A stretch of 64,000 nucleotides of DNA from Halonotius sp046719765 (GCF_046719765.1 NZ_JABEBY010000013.1:41181-105180); one strand, 5' to 3'; positions 1 through 9,885 are shown, counted from the stretch's first letter. The notes: generated by a model from the sequence alone, not told the origin. A program made the numbers and translations.

Positions 1-3000
1 CCCCAGAATACGAGTGTGAATCCTGTGGTCAGCGAACCATCCCAAGTGAAAGCCTCGGCTCCTGTGAGATTTGTGATGGACTGTTGACTCGAACCGAGAA
101 TGGAATCGCTTGCAAAAACCCAGAGTGTTCAAATACGGTCACACAAACAGATCCTGCCTGCGGTAACTGTGGCGGCGATATAATTGCTGAAGACGATCTC
201 TCACTAGAATGTGATAATCCAGACTGTGAAAAGCACGGTCAGGATCAGTTTGGTACTGAATGTTCGGTTTGTGAGGAGAGGCTCATTCCACGACTTGTTC
301 TGCCGTGGGTCTGCACGGATGAGGCACACAGTGAACGTCACAACCCGCATAAATTGAAATCTGGGTGCTCCTGTGGCCGAAATACGTTCGTACTGTCCGC
401 ATATGTTGATACACAGGAAGCTGACTACTGCACGGAATGTAACGCAAACCGGAACGATGTGTATTACCTCCCAGGATCAGGATGTACGAAGCACGACGAC
501 GACGCCATTGAGCGCATCCACAAGTCGTTCAACCTGCGTGCAGCGTACCGCGACCAAGACGGCAACATTCGGCTGCAGACGCCATCTACGGCGAAACATG
601 CGCTTCCTTGCTATCATTCACATCGTGACTATGATCACTTGATGAGATCCCCGACAAACACCGGCGTTACGATGAGCCAGTTCATACTGCGAAAGCTCGC
701 TGACGAAAACGTCGATCAAAGCACTGGGAAGCTCATGTCGTTCGCAGACTCATATCATGATATGGAGCGGCTCGCGAACGACTTCGACGAACCTGAGAAA
801 CTGCTGTTCATTCAACAGCAGATGCTCCGATACGTCGAAGAAACAGATGAAACAACACTCGCAGACTTAATCGCCGAGACACGTGACCAAGCGCGAACAT
901 ACTGGAATGATCTTGGTGCGTCCTCCGATATTATCGATGACGAAATTGGATTTATCGAGTGGACTGGCACGATTACTGGGGAGTTGCTACCCGGCTCGTA
1001 CCGACTGTTCAATGGAGATTACGGTCGCACATATGGCCGAATGGTATCGAATGGTCTCCTCAATATCGACCTTGCGGAAACACCCGATCAATACGAGCAT
1101 AAACAGGCCTGTGCGGAACTCTTCGAAAATAATCGAGTTACTCGCGAATCTTTGATGGAGACACTCCGCGAGGATCGTGCCGTCGACAACCCCACGGAAG
1201 TCATCGCTGATCTTCGGGCGAACAATCTTATTGAAGTTGACAACGATTCTGATCGCGTCCAGTTCAATCCAGAGAAAATCCTGGTTCGAGCCGTAAAACC
1301 AGGGCAGCCAATTCGATATAAGCCACAGAAAGACAAGTTTATCAGTGATGCTGCTGCCCGTGTCAAGGATTATCAAAAAGAAAATTTTGTTGACTTTGAT
1401 ATCCCCTATACGGAACGGACAACCCTCGAATCACCGCATTTCAACCGGGATGCTTACTGGGCAGCGACGACTAAGACACGGTTGCTTCTGAGTCAAGTAT
1501 ATAAAGGCGATCTTAAAGCCGATGAACGCCGCCGCATTGAACACGAATTCAAGCGGAACTCTGTTCCGAACTTCCTCTCGACCGGACCAGCGATGGAAAT
1601 TGGGATTGACATCGGCGATCTCAATACTCTTCTTCTACTTGGTTCACCGCCGAACACGAACGCATATCTCCAACGTATCGGACGTGCTGGACGTTCTGAA
1701 GCGAAATCTCTTGTGACAACAATCAGTAAACGAAACCCGATCGACTTCTATTATCATAAAAAGCCAGAGAAGCTTATCAGTTCTGAGGAAAAACCAATTC
1801 CATTAGACCAGCACAACGAGCACGTGCTTCGCTCTGCACTCACGTGGGCAGTTATGGACTATATCGCAGCAAACTACCACATCCCCTGGAAGCGCGAAGA
1901 AAATATCGAGGCGTCGAAAATCACACCCCCAGTACCGTCAGAGTGGAACCGATTTAAGAAAGATTCCGCGCGCAGCGCGGCCCCAAGTGATCACCTTACA
2001 TTCAATCAAGTGTATCACGCCGATGTAACGGAGACAAACAAAGGCCAAGTTTTGGCTGTGTTAGAGCAAGTTGCCCAATCCGATGAGGGAGTACGAGCGT
2101 GGCTCGAAGATCTTCTCGATTACGCCTACTGTCGAAACTGTGGTCATATCTACGATTCTGCAGTCAGTGGCACCTGCAAGAACTGTGAGGAGGACGCAGA
2201 GGTAAAAGTTGCAAAAGAGGAGTACAAAGAGCTAATTGATGAAGCACTCTCTGAGTTTGGCGAGCGATTAGTTCGGTTCGCTTACGAATATCATAACGAT
2301 CTCGAAACCGAGCAAGAAAAGCTTGAGAAGAGACGGCAGGAACTTAGTGAAATAATCGCGGACTCGAACCAGGACACAGGCTTTGGTGATTTCACCACGG
2401 ACGACGATGACGAAGAAGTTGAGGAAGCAACTCGGGAGCTTGAGACTGTCCGTAACGAGATTCAAACTGTTGACGAGTTGCTAAGCGAATACAATGAGAT
2501 GAGTCTCTCAAACGTCCATGAACGGTCGCTACGTTCGGAATACACGCCGCAGCTACGAGCGTTTGGAGACTCAGTTGCTGTAACAAGATATCGTCGGAAT
2601 CCGAAGACCGGAAAAATAAACGAAGAACAAGAATCAAGTTGGGATCGCAATGCTGCGATGGCACTGCGGGAACTCCATCCATACGCCTACAATCTCAAGA
2701 ACAAACGCGGTTACGTCGTAACTCGGGTTCACGAGGACACCGAGAGCACCAAGGAACTCCGAGCAGAGATCGGGACACGTCTACGCTGTAGTAACTGTGG
2801 TACCGAAAAAGAATGGAATGGACAGTCTGCCTGTCCCTCCTGCGGTGCAACCGGTTCCGATGTTGACCAGGTTGAGCCGATTGCGCTCAAGCGTGTCGAA
2901 CTGTCCGACAAGGAACGGAAGATTAGAAATCGCCGCGCAGAAGATATCTATCCACTTTCCAGCTACCATACGTCACCCCAGAACACGTTCGCGCACGTTA

Positions 3001-3707
3001 CAACGCGGGTCTCAGATTTCGAAACTGAAGACAGCGTCATACTTACCGATTCCGACGGAACCCCAGTCGCTGAACTCACCCATGGCAGCATCGAAATCAC
3101 CGAAACCGTTGATTCCTTCACGACTTCCTACAGTGACGGAGATAGCGATCCGAAAGAGCAAACTCTCACACTCTGCGGTGAGCGCCACTGCAACAGCGTA
3201 GTGTCAAAAAATACTGATGACGATCCAGTCTGCCTCCGTGATCCAGAACATAATAGATCTAAGCAGCGCGAAGTGATGGTCGGCCGGATGTTCCAAACCA
3301 AAGGCCTCCAAATTACGTCCGCGACTCCAGGATCCTTGACGGAACGGCAGCTCCATACGTTGACACATGGGTTTCGACTTGCACTCCAGCGAATCGGTGG
3401 CGTCGAAATTCGGTCTCTGCAAGAGTCGTTCGATTACGAGGAGGGCGATGAGGAGGCGTTCATCTTCGAGAGTACAGTCGGTGGAAATGGTGTGACCGAC
3501 TTACTCTATAATGTTGAAAATGGCGAGCTAGTGGAACTAACAGATGCGCTTTCTGTCATGAAAGAAAACTTCAGTGAGTGTGAGTGCTCCTCGGGCTGTC
3601 CCGAATGCATTTTCCAGTACGGCTGTGACGAAGATAACAAAGACTACACGTTCGATAAGACCGGGTTACTCAATTTACTCGATGGACTTGATCCAAGGCA
3701 CGGCTAG
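1..3707 (+). CDS. Helicase-DUF1998 protein, 5' end outside window
   Basis: The reading frame is already open at base 3 and runs to a TAG at 3705-3707, so the N-terminal part, including any Walker A/DEAD half, is missing from the window. The visible part opens with several zinc ribbons (repeated CxxC pairs up to about 450). Next comes a superfamily-2 helicase C-terminal domain, with motif V (GIDIGDLN) near 1600-1623 and motif VI (QRIGRAGR) near 1672-1695. Two more CxxC...CxxC ribbons follow near 2130-2190 and 2790-2850. The protein ends in a DUF1998/MrfA-type cysteine cluster (CECSSGCPECIFQYGC) near 3580-3630. Helicase and DUF1998 in one chain resembles DpdJ or MrfA-like helicases, or a fusion of the DISARM DrmA and DrmB roles. 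The PLD gene follows after 32 bp, which favours a defence role (inference). Confidence 0.85.
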   Translation, partial: PEYECESCGQRTIPSESLGSCEICDGLLTRTENGIACKNPECSNTVTQTDPACGNCGGDIIAEDDLSLECDNPDCEKHGQDQFGTECSVCEERLIPRLVLPWVCTDEAHSERHNPHKLKSGCSCGRNTFVLSAYVDTQEADYCTECNANRNDVYYLPGSGCTKHDDDAIERIHKSFNLRAAYRDQDGNIRLQTPSTAKHALPCYHSHRDYDHLMRSPTNTGVTMSQFILRKLADENVDQSTGKLMSFADSYHDMERLANDFDEPEKLLFIQQQMLRYVEETDETTLADLIAETRDQARTYWNDLGASSDIIDDEIGFIEWTGTITGELLPGSYRLFNGDYGRTYGRMVSNGLLNIDLAETPDQYEHKQACAELFENNRVTRESLMETLREDRAVDNPTEVIADLRANNLIEVDNDSDRVQFNPEKILVRAVKPGQPIRYKPQKDKFISDAAARVKDYQKENFVDFDIPYTERTTLESPHFNRDAYWAATTKTRLLLSQVYKGDLKADERRRIEHEFKRNSVPNFLSTGPAMEIGIDIGDLNTLLLLGSPPNTNAYLQRIGRAGRSEAKSLVTTISKRNPIDFYYHKKPEKLISSEEKPIPLDQHNEHVLRSALTWAVMDYIAANYHIPWKREENIEASKITPPVPSEWNRFKKDSARSAAPSDHLTFNQVYHADVTETNKGQVLAVLEQVAQSDEGVRAWLEDLLDYAYCRNCGHIYDSAVSGTCKNCEEDAEVKVAKEEYKELIDEALSEFGERLVRFAYEYHNDLETEQEKLEKRRQELSEIIADSNQDTGFGDFTTDDDDEEVEEATRELETVRNEIQTVDELLSEYNEMSLSNVHERSLRSEYTPQLRAFGDSVAVTRYRRNPKTGKINEEQESSWDRNAAMALRELHPYAYNLKNKRGYVVTRVHEDTESTKELRAEIGTRLRCSNCGTEKEWNGQSACPSCGATGSDVDQVEPIALKRVELSDKERKIRNRRAEDIYPLSSYHTSPQNTFAHVTTRVSDFETEDSVILTDSDGTPVAELTHGSIEITETVDSFTTSYSDGDSDPKEQTLTLCGERHCNSVVSKNTDDDPVCLRDPEHNRSKQREVMVGRMFQTKGLQITSATPGSLTERQLHTLTHGFRLALQRIGGVEIRSLQESFDYEEGDEEAFIFESTVGGNGVTDLLYNVENGELVELTDALSVMKENFSECECSSGCPECIFQYGCDEDNKDYTFDKTGLLNLLDGLDPRHG

Positions 3708-3739
3708 TCACCGCATCGGTTGCACATAAACCCACCCCT

Positions 3740-5731
3740 GTGTCTGGGCACCCGAATTTCAAGTGGTCTCGTCGCAAGTTATCCTTATTGATGGATGTGG
3801 AGATTCCAGCGGCCTTCGACGAGTTTGATGATTACGACCTCTGGGGAGTTTCTCCAGAGACGCTTCTTCTCGCGAATGCCGGGATGCATACGAATTCATC
3901 TCATGCTGAGTCCGCTCTTCGACGCGCCTATGATATTGAAGTCGTCCGTACGAACTTCGATTTAGACTGGGAAACGTATCGTGACTTCCTTGAGACGGTC
4001 TGTACAGCATGGTTCGAAGAACCCATCGGGGAGGCCGCAGTCTGTGCAGACGCAGAGACCGCACAACAGTACGTGGTTGGGGCAGCGTATCAGACCTCTG
4101 GGGCTGTGATGCGTTGTCTACGCCAAGGCGTCGATCAACTTCGCCAAACAGACGAGGGGGAGTCCATTGTAGTGCCAGCACGTGATCTGAGATCCATCGC
4201 CGATGAATCTGCAATCCGTCTCCTTCGTGCTCTGGGAGTGGTTCGACGAACGACTCAGGGTTATGAATACGACACCGGTGTTCTGGAAGCACTCCGGATA
4301 GGTGCAGATTATTCGCGTCCAGAGGCTGCATGGGTGCTTACTGAACGCCTCCGAATTCGTCTGGGCGTTGAGTCTGCTGCGGTCAGCGAAGCACTTCTGG
4401 CGTCCGCTAACTTCTCTCTTCCCAGCGAACGACCTTCTATATCCGAGGCAAGTCTACCCCTATGCCTTACCCGGTCTGATTTGTCCGAATTCGTCACCAC
4501 CCTATTGAGTGAGGACTTCACGGCAAGAATTCAGGAACTGCAGGAATCTTTCGGTGCCAAGCGAAGCCGAATGGTGCAAGCACTCCAATTTGGCATGGGG
4601 AGTGACTCGGTGACGCCCGTAGAGTGGCCCATACCTGAGGCTGCTGCCGTCGTTTGCGCAACGGCAAGCCAACAAAACCGTCCCGTAGTCGTCGACTACC
4701 TCGTTGGACAACTCAAGAAAGACCAGTTCACGATTCATTCGACACTCCGCGATGCCGGTCTCGAAGTGATGCTTGAAAACGGCCTCCTTGAGTTCGAGGA
4801 GGCATATAGTGCTCCCTCATCTGCCGAGAAGCCTGTTACTGAATATCGTCAGTGGATCACTGGACAGCTTTCAGATCTTAATACGAAAGCTCAAGGTCTA
4901 TCTGAACTCAAACACCGACTCTCTGAAGGTTGGACTCGGCAGCGACAGGCACTGATGGAATCCATTATCCATCGACTCGATAATTTCCGAGTCAGTCCAA
5001 CAACGTTCGTCTTCTCAATGTTAGATCCGAATTATCTAGACGACTATCAGGTCGACCAGTACGTCGGTGATAGTGCACTCCTGAGTGACGAAGTGCGACA
5101 AATCAAGAACTGGCGTGACGAACAGCCTGAGGATGCGGAGACCTTCAGTAATATAGTCTCTGAGGTATGTCACTATCCGCTCCAAGATGATGAGACGGAG
5201 TCAGTCCTCAGGATCATGTCACCCTGGATGAACTTCGCGGTTCAGGATTATACCTCCACCTTCCGCCATCTCTTGGAGCATGACGTTACAATTCGGCTCC
5301 TCTTCAGACTGCCAAGTCCGCGTGGTTGGAATAACCTCAAACAGAATCTCCTGACCCGACTTGGTGACACCGAAGGAAATCTAGAATTACGCACATACAC
5401 ACGATTTAAAGAATTCCACGATCATACTGAAATCAAAGAAATAAAACAAAACGACGAAAAATATATTGGTGAAACCGGGATCCACGCGAAACTATTCATC
5501 GCGGGGACTCCTGAGGATGGATCCGTGGTTGCTGGGAGCGCAAATCTGATGGAAAATAGCTTCTTCTATAACCCGGAGGCAGGCCTCCAAACCCACGATC
5601 CAAACGTTCTCGAAACCACGATCAACTATTACGATTTTATTTGGAGACTTTCAGAGCCTGATCGAATTGACGAGTCGGCCTTCACGTCTAAAACGAACTT
5701 TAGTTTTTATCCGAAGGTATACCGCCCTTAA
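3740..5731 (+). CDS. Phospholipase-D-like protein of a defence-type pair
   Basis: A 663-residue protein with a GTG start at 3740, 32 bp after the helicase stop, so probably co-transcribed. The last 200 or so residues carry a PLD-type domain: it begins near 'VLRIMSPWMNF', and a single HxK motif appears as HAKLFIAG, followed by GSANLMENS, the usual S/N-containing tail of an HKD motif. The long N-terminal region (about 430 residues) is helical and I do not recognise it. PLD proteins next to DUF1998 helicases occur in DISARM (DrmC) and Dpd (DpdK) systems, but this protein is roughly twice their usual size. With only one HKD motif, the active enzyme would have to dimerise. The family call is firm; the defence role is inferred from context. 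Confidence 0.8.
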   Translation: MSGHPNFKWSRRKLSLLMDVEIPAAFDEFDDYDLWGVSPETLLLANAGMHTNSSHAESALRRAYDIEVVRTNFDLDWETYRDFLETVCTAWFEEPIGEAAVCADAETAQQYVVGAAYQTSGAVMRCLRQGVDQLRQTDEGESIVVPARDLRSIADESAIRLLRALGVVRRTTQGYEYDTGVLEALRIGADYSRPEAAWVLTERLRIRLGVESAAVSEALLASANFSLPSERPSISEASLPLCLTRSDLSEFVTTLLSEDFTARIQELQESFGAKRSRMVQALQFGMGSDSVTPVEWPIPEAAAVVCATASQQNRPVVVDYLVGQLKKDQFTIHSTLRDAGLEVMLENGLLEFEEAYSAPSSAEKPVTEYRQWITGQLSDLNTKAQGLSELKHRLSEGWTRQRQALMESIIHRLDNFRVSPTTFVFSMLDPNYLDDYQVDQYVGDSALLSDEVRQIKNWRDEQPEDAETFSNIVSEVCHYPLQDDETESVLRIMSPWMNFAVQDYTSTFRHLLEHDVTIRLLFRLPSPRGWNNLKQNLLTRLGDTEGNLELRTYTRFKEFHDHTEIKEIKQNDEKYIGETGIHAKLFIAGTPEDGSVVAGSANLMENSFFYNPEAGLQTHDPNVLETTINYYDFIWRLSEPDRIDESAFTSKTNFSFYPKVYRP

Positions 5732-5964
5732 TAAAAATTCTGTGAGAATCAACAAATATCACCAGAATACATTTCACTGATTATCAAAATTCATATAAAT
5801 TGCTTAGTTTTGTACGTTTAATTAGACTCCTGAGATAGGCGGTAGCAAAAACAGATAATGCCGATCACGTGTTTCCTTGACGCCAATGTACAAAGCTAAC
5901 TTCCCAATCCGAATCGACACAATACAAGTAACTGTTCGCAAATTAAATTATATATCATCAGATT
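5732..5964. other. AT-rich intergenic region
   Basis: There are 233 bases without a gene. The stretch is markedly AT-rich compared with its flanks. A run near 5937-5955 (gcaaattaaattatatatca) about 20-30 bases before the ATG at 5965 could be the TATA region of the next gene. I see no tRNA or long repeat here. Confidence 0.4.
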
Positions 5965-6207
5965 ATGACTTCGAATGAGACAACCGATTACAGTGCGGGT
6001 GACAGAGTTCGGATCGATATTCCCGATGAGACTGATCCTGATCACGACCGATATCATGGCGAGCATGGACAGATCGTGGATATCTTAGAGGACGAAGCGG
6101 GCACGGTCACCGGTGACGACCGAGATTCAATCATCTACCGGGTACAGTTCAGCACCGGTGAGGAGCTAGATCTTCGTCACCAATCAATCCGCCCGCCGAT
6201 TCAGTAA
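5965..6207 (+). CDS. Small acidic protein, possible SH3-like fold
   Basis: An 80-residue acidic protein with an ATG start. The text 'YSAGDRVRIDIPDETDPDHDRYHGEHGQIVDI' followed by 'IIYRVQFSTGEELDLRHQSIRPP' has the pattern of a short SH3/KOW-like barrel: GD-R-V-I, then H-G-x-I-V, then Y-x-V-x-F, then a closing strand with R-P. That is fold-level resemblance only; I do not recognise a named family. It stands alone between the defence pair and a convergent small regulator. Confidence 0.6.
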   Translation: MTSNETTDYSAGDRVRIDIPDETDPDHDRYHGEHGQIVDILEDEAGTVTGDDRDSIIYRVQFSTGEELDLRHQSIRPPIQ

Positions 6208-6230
6208 CCACCCTGTTCTGCCAGCTGAGC

Positions 6231-6476
6231 CTACTCGATTTCCTCAAAATCCTCATCTTCGGTGACGAATAACTGGCTGTTAACATCATACAGATAGCCC
6301 CGGCTCAACAGTCGATCAATCGCGTATTCGGCATCAGCCTCTGCATAATCTGCTTCGAGTAGTCGCTCGTGTGCATCACTGCGTGTGATACCGTTTTCAG
6401 GGTCAATTGTCTCTAGAAGAACCTCATAGGCACTCTCAGCGACAGCACCGAGTGGCCTCTCATCTCTGTCGTACAT
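6231..6476 (-). CDS. Small winged-helix-like protein
   Basis: An 81-residue acidic protein whose order of elements fits a small winged helix: a first helix 'VAESAYEVLLETI', then 'ITRSDAHERLLEADYAEADAEYAIDRLLSRGYLYDVNSQLFVTE', which looks like helix-turn-helix plus wing. It is convergent with the preceding gene (stops 24 bases apart). Short single-domain proteins of this type are frequent in haloarchaea and mostly uncharacterised. Role as a DNA-binding regulator is an inference. Confidence 0.6.
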   Translation of the reverse strand: MYDRDERPLGAVAESAYEVLLETIDPENGITRSDAHERLLEADYAEADAEYAIDRLLSRGYLYDVNSQLFVTEDEDFEEIE

Positions 6477-6779
6477 CTGTTTTGTGCGTATTGCTTCTCA
6501 GTCGAGAGCTAAACGCCTATGGACATTCGCTCTGAGAAAAGCTGGTCGGGGCGATTGCTGATCGAGTTGCTCACCGAGTGTTACATCTCTATAACGGGGA
6601 GTGTTGTGGTGTTGATTTCAGGCGTCAAGCAACTTCTTGGCATAGTAGCTCGCGTTACGAGACTCTGGCAATCCTGACTTTTATACAACTTGACGGTTCT
6701 CTCTTCTCGTTGGGATCTGCTATGATGGCCTAAATAGGGTATGCTACACGTTATTGCGGGAGTGTGCGAGAAGAGCTCG
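6477..6779. other. Intergenic region, no gene seen
   Basis: About 300 bases between two minus-strand regulators. I see no credible coding frame, RNA gene or strong inverted repeat. The bases just right of 6476 should hold the promoter of the 6231-6476 gene. Confidence 0.4.
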
Positions 6780-7007
6780 TTATTCAGTAAGAACCCATAA
6801 TAGCGTGTTTCCCACTTTTTGTGATTCCAATAGCCCCTCCTCTTCTAGCTCTTGAAGCCGTTTATAAGCCGTATCGTGTGCGCATCCAACAGCATCAGCT
6901 ATTTCACCAGTTCCAAGCATCTGGTCTGAGGCTTGAATCGTTTCGAGAAATGCTTCTCTAGGGTATTTTCCGGTATATCGACCTGTTTTGTCATCTCTCT
7001 TCCCCAT
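6780..7007 (-). CDS. Winged-helix transcriptional regulator
   Basis: A 75-residue protein with a clear helix-turn-helix: 'FLETIQASDQMLGTGEIADAVGCAHDTAYKRLQELEEEGLLESQKVGNTLLWVL'. This is the A-D-x-V-G-C-x-x-x-T-A-x-K-R-L pattern followed by a wing ending in L-W. It consists only of a DNA-binding domain, as in many ArsR/IclR/MarR-like haloarchaeal regulators. It is divergent from the seven-gene operon starting at 7197 (180 bp apart) and could control it; that link is inference. Confidence 0.75.
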   Translation of the reverse strand: MGKRDDKTGRYTGKYPREAFLETIQASDQMLGTGEIADAVGCAHDTAYKRLQELEEEGLLESQKVGNTLLWVLTE

Positions 7008-7196
7008 TAGATAACACCAGTAGTTCCATTCGGATTAGTCCTGACGGTACCAAGCCACCCATTATGAGAAGTCCGAAAGGCTTTTACCACTATGAGTTAT
7101 CATTATGGATAGAGCCCGCGCCACTGTGGGAAAATACGATGCAGAATATCCCCCGGTGTAGGCGCACCGGAGGCAGGGTCTCTAGCGTTGACACCC

Positions 7197-7682
7197 ATGA
7201 AAACAACAATCCCAACCGAACAAGAGAGTGTCGCTGAAGAGCTACGAGAACAAGCAAAGAAACTACACCTACTAACACTCGCAGAGTCTACGCCGACTTG
7301 CCACGTTTGTGAGAGACATATAACAGAAGGTCAAGGTATACTCCTATACCTGAAACAATCTGCAGATGAGCGCAAATACAATATCGCTCAATTGCGTTGT
7401 ACAGAGCACTATGCCGGAATAGACGAATTGTTCGAAATCGGAACCCGTGAGCTCGTCGTCGAAGGTCGTGTTGGTCAGTGTCGTGATCAAGCCACTCAGA
7501 CTTCTTGGACAGTACTTATCGCCCCTGTTATCAGGGAGCTATCAAAGAAGAATTTCGACCATGCAGAAGGAGTCTACCTAGATAAACAACCTACGGATCC
7601 TGAAGATACGTTTGCTGGATTCAAACCGAGTGTTCCTGGAATGACGGAACCCTCGCGGCCACCAGCGGGAGGTGGACGATGA
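7197..7682 (+). CDS. Putative zinc-binding protein, first gene of ParB/TFB operon
   Basis: I place the start at ATG 7197; a TTG at 7188 is in frame but less likely. The 161-residue product contains CHVC near residue 30 and a later C-x-x-H (LRCTEHYAG), a plausible HNH-like or treble-clef zinc site. The C terminus is glycine/proline-rich (PSRPPAGGGR). I recognise no family. Its stop overlaps the next start by four bases (ATGA at 7679-7682), so it heads a translationally coupled operon ending with a serine recombinase. Confidence 0.65.
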   Translation: MKTTIPTEQESVAEELREQAKKLHLLTLAESTPTCHVCERHITEGQGILLYLKQSADERKYNIAQLRCTEHYAGIDELFEIGTRELVVEGRVGQCRDQATQTSWTVLIAPVIRELSKKNFDHAEGVYLDKQPTDPEDTFAGFKPSVPGMTEPSRPPAGGGR

Positions 7683-8458
7683 ACGCTACTCTTGATGAGG
7701 AAACCCAGTTATCCCGGACCTTTCGGATTCCATCACTACTGACCAATTCATTCCGCGCAGTGTTGGATCATTACGATGGACAAATCGTTCGGATCCAAGC
7801 TAATGGTAGTGTTACTACGACCAACCAGACCCTGGTAGATGAGCTTCGAGAGTACGGAGTAGTCCGTGAACAAGAGACGAACCATCGGCTCCAGATTGAT
7901 TACACACAATTGGGTGGGGATGAGAGTGGAGCACCTGACAACCCACTCGATGATGAGGCCATTGAGGCCATCTGTGAGGAGCTTACCACGCTGGACACGG
8001 ATGAGATCTCTGTCGAGCCAGACCTGTCTGTGACCTCAATGACAGTTCGGGTTACAGATGATCGTCTGGCCGAGGTAACACCAGCACAAACATCGGAGTT
8101 TGATCTCCAGTTTGTGGCTGACCCTGCTGAAGAAGCTGTCCGGGAAGCAACCCGGCGGCGAAACAGCGAGCGGGGCCTCTACACTGATCTCGGGTTTAAT
8201 GTCAAGAATCTAAATCTGCGGTCAGTTGTCGAGACAGCCACGCTGTACACCGAACAATCCGATGGCAGATATATGAGCTGGCAGGGGCCAGAAGATATCC
8301 GGCCCAAGTTGTCGGAACAACTGGTAATCCGCATCAATCAGCACATCCTGCCAGAGGAGTACGGCACACTCAAACCGTACCAAGTCACCGATGATCAGGT
8401 TCTGGACATTGCCAATGATGACTTTGACGACCTCGATAGTGAGGGAGGTGAGCGGTGA
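7679..8458 (+). CDS. Operon protein of unknown function
   Basis: A 259-residue acidic protein that I do not recognise. It starts at the ATG overlapping the previous stop and ends next to the following start. Visible points: an N-terminal 'LSRTFRIPSLLTNSFRAVLDHYDGQIVRI' segment, a central acidic linker, and a C-terminal part with 'YMSWQGPEDIRPKLSEQLVIRINQHILPEEYGTLKPYQVT'. There is no signal peptide or membrane segment. The strict overlap on both sides implies co-production with the ParB-like proteins downstream. Confidence 0.6.
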   Translation: MNATLDEETQLSRTFRIPSLLTNSFRAVLDHYDGQIVRIQANGSVTTTNQTLVDELREYGVVREQETNHRLQIDYTQLGGDESGAPDNPLDDEAIEAICEELTTLDTDEISVEPDLSVTSMTVRVTDDRLAEVTPAQTSEFDLQFVADPAEEAVREATRRRNSERGLYTDLGFNVKNLNLRSVVETATLYTEQSDGRYMSWQGPEDIRPKLSEQLVIRINQHILPEEYGTLKPYQVTDDQVLDIANDDFDDLDSEGGER

Positions 8459-8715
8459 TGGTAGCCACACAGTTCTCTATCGACGCTGATGATGGCTTCT
8501 ACGTCTTCGTCGGTGATACGGTCACTGTGTATGAGACCTACGAAGCTGCCGTCACAGAGGTGCAGGAGAAGCTCTCAGCAGATGCGGACAGCTTCGTCGC
8601 TAAGGTGACCATCGAGAACAATGGCACTGACGACGAAGTTGCGATCAATCTCGAACAGGTTGGCTGGCAGCAGATCATCCGCGACATGGCTGACGAAGAG
8701 GTGGTTGGCGTATGA
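8458..8715 (+). CDS. Small operon protein of unknown function
   Basis: I prefer the ATG at 8458 over the GTG at 8455; the gene then begins directly at the end of the previous one. The 85-residue product is acidic: 'FSIDADDGFYVFVGDTVTVYETYEAAVTEVQEKL...SFVAKVTIENNGTDDEVAINLEQVGWQQIIRDM'. It looks like an alternating strand-helix domain. It overlaps the first ParB-like gene by four bases (8712-8715). No family recognised. Confidence 0.6.
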   Translation: MVATQFSIDADDGFYVFVGDTVTVYETYEAAVTEVQEKLSADADSFVAKVTIENNGTDDEVAINLEQVGWQQIIRDMADEEVVGV

Positions 8716-9884
8716 TACAGCAAGCAGAGGTTCCAGTGCAAGATTTGATCGTCGATCCATTCCAATCACGAGACAAGGCTTGGACTGGCGATGAACTTGA
8801 TCGTCGGTTAGCCGATTCCATCAAGGATGATGGAATGATGCACGATATTCTGGTCAGACCTATCGACGATGTCGATGTTGATCTGGGGGCAACTTCAACA
8901 ACAGAGACATCCGACACCGTCGACGCTGACTCAGATGGCAACACCGACCACAAATACGCGATTATCACCGGTTCCAGACGGTATCATGCAGCTATCGAAG
9001 TTGGCCAAGAGACGGTCTCTTGCAAAATACTGTCTGCAAACGACATAGAAGCGGCCTGGAGGTCACTATCAGAGAACACAGAGCGACGTGACCTCTCCGA
9101 ACAAGAGATCGCCAGCCAACTCAATCTCATCTATGAATTGGTTCGGCCACTGTCGGACACAGAGCAGCAGGCTGATACAGAAAACGGCGATTTAGATCTC
9201 CAGCAAGACCGCTTCGATAGCGAAGAAGAAGCACTGGAGTACATTGCTGAGCGGTTCTACGGTCGAACAGACAATAATGCGATTGAGTTGGTACAGGGCC
9301 ATCTTCGGACAGCAAAACTTCCACCTGAAATACAGGCCTTGTTCAAAGACTCCGATGAGCGATCATTCACGGAGCGAGACGCGCTTGAAAACTACGGGAT
9401 CGATTCACGAACCACTCTCGGGTCTGGTGAAGGTAAGTCCGGCACGTCTAGAGAGGTCGTCGCGCTCCACGACACACTGGAAGAGCAATTAGACGGTGAC
9501 AGTCTGGATGCAACTGATGCCGTGTTAGACGCTGTTGGATCGTTGCGGTTCGACGCCATGTCGGAACAAGAACTGCGTCGTTCCCTGCGAGAGTTTCGTC
9601 AAGAGGTTTCGACCGCGCTGGACAGTACGTCACCAGAATCTGGTCAACAGGCCTTTCGAGAGACACTACAGGAGCATACAGAAACACTCCGTGAACTCCA
9701 CGAAGAGGTCGAACCACAGCGACCGTTCAAGAAAATCGACCTCTTAGGCCCAGATACGCAACGCCACAGTCGGTGGCACGTACAGGCCATGCGGGATCGC
9801 GGAGTGAGTTCTCACAGTGAACTCGTGCGCGAACTCTACATGGAGCGGTTAGAACTGCTTGCAGACAACCGGGGGTGGAGCTGA
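8712..9884 (+). CDS. ParB-like protein 1
   Basis: A 390-residue protein with a ParB/Srx-type N-terminal domain: 'VQDLIVDPFQSRDKAWTGDELDRRLADSIKDDGMMHDILVRP', then an acidic insertion (residues about 57-80) and 'YAIITGSRRYHAAIEVG', the G-x-R-R-x-x-A nucleotide-contact motif near residue 88. A central helical region (LSEQEIASQLNLIYELV) matches the ParB HTH position. The C-terminal half is extended and acidic. ParB proteins are CTPases that bind parS; some relatives are nucleases. A second ParB-like gene follows one base after this stop. No ParA is in the operon, which is unusual for a partition system. Confidence 0.8.
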   Translation: MIQQAEVPVQDLIVDPFQSRDKAWTGDELDRRLADSIKDDGMMHDILVRPIDDVDVDLGATSTTETSDTVDADSDGNTDHKYAIITGSRRYHAAIEVGQETVSCKILSANDIEAAWRSLSENTERRDLSEQEIASQLNLIYELVRPLSDTEQQADTENGDLDLQQDRFDSEEEALEYIAERFYGRTDNNAIELVQGHLRTAKLPPEIQALFKDSDERSFTERDALENYGIDSRTTLGSGEGKSGTSREVVALHDTLEEQLDGDSLDATDAVLDAVGSLRFDAMSEQELRRSLREFRQEVSTALDSTSPESGQQAFRETLQEHTETLRELHEEVEPQRPFKKIDLLGPDTQRHSRWHVQAMRDRGVSSHSELVRELYMERLELLADNRGWS

Positions 9885-9885
9885 T

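Noticed and set aside
3759..4331. A 190-codon minus-strand frame
   Set aside because: It is opposite the N-terminal half of the PLD protein, rich in Arg/His/Pro, with no homology-like features.
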